A stretch of DNA of 44,090 nt from Streptomyces xantholiticus (GTDB lineage Bacteria; Actinomycetota; Actinomycetes; Streptomycetales; Streptomycetaceae). Both the position numbers and the translations under genes were made by a program. This document shows, piece after piece, positions 42,569 through 44,090 of the stretch. Below the pieces are notes generated by a model. It was not told where the DNA came from. It ran no database searches and worked only from the letters and a program-made list of their open reading frames with translations. Numbering within the stretch: the first letter of the stretch is position 1; every line of letters starts with the position of its first letter. The stretch spans positions 1 through 44,090 of the forward strand of contig NZ_BMWB01000009.1 in assembly GCF_014651015.1 (NCBI RefSeq), written 5' to 3'.

Positions 42569-44034
42569 TGCCGAACGCCAATGAAGACAACCCCACTGCC
42601 CTGAGCCAGGTGCAACGCCGCGCGGTGAGCGAACTGCTGCGGGTCTCACCCGTCGCCGACGACCTGGCTCGCCGTTTCCAGGATGCCGGATTCGGTCTTG
42701 CACTGGTCGGGGGCTCGGTCCGCGATGCGCTGCTCGGTCGGCTCGGCAATGATCTCGACTTCACGACGGACGCCCGGCCCGAGGATGTGTTGAAGATCGT
42801 CCGTCCATGGGCGGATTCCGTGTGGGACGTCGGTATCGCCTTCGGTACGGTCGGTGCTCAGAAGAACGGACCCGTCGGCGACTCCGTGCAGCGCTTCCAG
42901 ATCGAGGTGACCACCTACCGCTCGGAGGCGTACGACCGGACGTCGCGCAAGCCGGAAGTTTCCTACGGAGACTCCATCGAGGAGGACCTCGTCCGTCGCG
43001 ACTTCACGGTCAACGCAATGGCGGTGGCGCTGCCGGAGAAGGAGTTCATCGATCCGCACGGCGGCCTGGAGCACCTCGCCCTGCGAGTCCTGCGTACGCC
43101 CGGCACTCCGGAGGAGTCCTTCTCCGACGATCCGCTGCGCATGATGCGGGCAGCGCGTTTTGCCGCACAGCTCGACTTCGAGGTGGCGCCCGAGGTGGTG
43201 TCGGCCATGAAGGCCATGGCAGGTCGTATCGAGATCGTGTCGGCCGAGCGCGTGCGCGATGAACTGAACAAGCTGCTTCTGTCCGCGCACCCCCGTAAGG
43301 GGCTTGCGCTCCTCGTCGATACCGGTCTTGCCGCGTATGTGCTGCCCGAGCTTCCGGCGCTTCGGTTGGAGAGTGACGAGCACCACCGCCACAAGGACGT
43401 CTACGAGCACTCGCTCACGGTGCTGGATCAGGCCATCGCCCTGGAGGAGGACGGGCCCGACCTGGTGCTGCGGCTGGCCGCCCTGCTGCATGACATCGGC
43501 AAGCCCCGGACGCGGCGGTTCGAGCCGGACGGCCGGGTCTCTTTCCATCACCACGAGGTGGTGGGCGCCAAGATGACCAAGAAGCGGATGATGGCGCTCA
43601 AGTACTCGAACGAAACGGTCAAGGACGTCTCGCGGCTTGTGGAGCTGCATCTGCGCTTCCACGGCTATGGAACCGGCGAGTGGACCGATTCCGCGGTTCG
43701 ACGTTACGTGCGCGATGCGGGGCCGTTGCTGGACCGACTGCACAAGTTGACGCGGTCGGACTGCACCACGCGGAACAAGCGCAAGGCCGGAACTCTCTCC
43801 CGCGCCTACGACGGTCTCGAGGAGCGCATCGCACAGCTCAAGGAGCAGGAGGAGCTCGACGCGATCAGGCCGGACCTGAACGGCAATGAGATCCAGGAGG
43901 TCCTGGGGATCGGTCCGGGTCCGGTGATCGGCAAGGCGTACGCCTTCCTCCTCGAGCTGCGCCTGGAGAACGGGCCGATGGAGCGCGACGCAGCGGTGTC
44001 GGCGCTCAAGGAGTGGTGGGCGAGTCAGTCCTGA
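42568..44034 (+). CDS. pcnA: CCA tRNA nucleotidyltransferase / poly(A) polymerase family protein
   Basis: 488 residues. Adds or repairs the 3' CCA of tRNAs, which matters here because the tRNA genes in this window do not encode CCA. The nucleotidyltransferase head has GGSVRD (48-53) and the metal-binding DLD (62-64). The RRDFTVNAM and DPLRMMRAARFAAQL motifs follow, and a C-terminal HD domain has HDIGK (308-312). GTG start at 42568, VPNANEDNPT. Divergent from the DUF6049 gene over 186 bp. Ends in a parS-containing palindrome. Confidence 0.96.
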   Translation: MPNANEDNPTALSQVQRRAVSELLRVSPVADDLARRFQDAGFGLALVGGSVRDALLGRLGNDLDFTTDARPEDVLKIVRPWADSVWDVGIAFGTVGAQKNGPVGDSVQRFQIEVTTYRSEAYDRTSRKPEVSYGDSIEEDLVRRDFTVNAMAVALPEKEFIDPHGGLEHLALRVLRTPGTPEESFSDDPLRMMRAARFAAQLDFEVAPEVVSAMKAMAGRIEIVSAERVRDELNKLLLSAHPRKGLALLVDTGLAAYVLPELPALRLESDEHHRHKDVYEHSLTVLDQAIALEEDGPDLVLRLAALLHDIGKPRTRRFEPDGRVSFHHHEVVGAKMTKKRMMALKYSNETVKDVSRLVELHLRFHGYGTGEWTDSAVRRYVRDAGPLLDRLHKLTRSDCTTRNKRKAGTLSRAYDGLEERIAQLKEQEELDAIRPDLNGNEIQEVLGIGPGPVIGKAYAFLLELRLENGPMERDAAVSALKEWWASQS

Positions 44035-44040
44035 GCGCGA

Positions 44041-44078
44041 ATCGGCGCGATGTTTCACGTGAAACATCGCGCCGATTC
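44041..44078. terminator. 38-bp perfect palindrome: pcnA terminator containing parS
   Basis: A perfect 19+19 palindrome starts 6 bp after the pcnA stop: arm AATCGGCGCGATGTTTCAC (44041-44059) and its complement at 44060-44078. The centre is parS site 5. As RNA it would form a long hairpin, so it can act as a terminator as well as a ParB site. Confidence 0.85.
44052..44067. other. parS: parS site 5
   Basis: TGTTTCACGTGAAACA, perfect, at the centre of the 38-bp palindrome downstream of pcnA. Confidence 0.97.
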
Positions 44079-44090
44079 GTCGTGGTCGGG

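Overview
This is a high-GC actinobacterial chromosome segment and almost certainly the replication-origin region of a Streptomyces. The evidence is strong G/C bias at third codon positions, many GTG and some TTG starts, class E sortases, CrgA, the order rnpA-rpmH / dnaA-oriC-dnaN-gnd-recF-DUF721-gyrB-gyrA, an oriC with about twenty DnaA boxes between dnaA and dnaN, and five perfect parS sites. I cannot name the species. Almost all of the window is conserved core genome. The only sign of a mobile element is what looks like the last 21 codons of an IS630-type transposase at the left edge.

Layout, left to right. (1) 63-4406, minus strand: a cell-surface cluster of a DUF881 protein, a class E sortase, a small membrane protein, trpG/pabA and two more class E sortases, with crgA divergent at 4547. 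(2) 5076-6627: a rhomboid protease and a cyclophilin. (3) 6904-13083: accessory envelope and signalling genes (DUF5324 protein, repeat-rich secreted protein, tRNA-Ala, HTH protein, Ser/Thr kinase, secreted membrane-anchored protein, DLW-39 protein), then tRNA-Ile. (4) 13418-22943, minus: DUF3566 protein, gyrA, gyrB, DUF721 (DciA-like), recF, gnd, dnaN. (5) 22944-23768: oriC. (6) dnaA (minus), divergent from rpmH-rnpA-yidD-yidC-jag-rsmG-parA-parB and a GNAT gene (plus). (7) trxA, trxB, rsmA, sigM, pseudokinase, murJ and DUF6049 (minus), with pcnA divergent (plus) up to the right edge.

The genes serve the start of replication (dnaA, dnaN, recF, DUF721, gyrases), origin segregation (parA, parB, parS), ribosome, tRNA and membrane-protein biogenesis (rpmH, rnpA, yidD, yidC, jag, rsmG, pcnA), and cell-wall growth and septation (crgA, murJ with its pseudokinase, sortases). 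Many neighbours overlap by 4 bases (ATGA or GTGA), which indicates translational coupling.

I did not find a wholly new system. The most interesting signals are non-coding: a DnaA-trio-like element next to DnaA boxes in oriC; DnaA boxes outside oriC, both between the convergent crgA and rhomboid genes and in the parAB promoter region between two parS sites; parS sites fused to transcription terminators, including a 38-bp perfect palindrome; mirrored dnaA and rpmH promoters; a fully degenerate pseudokinase beside murJ; and a possible leaderless pcnA.
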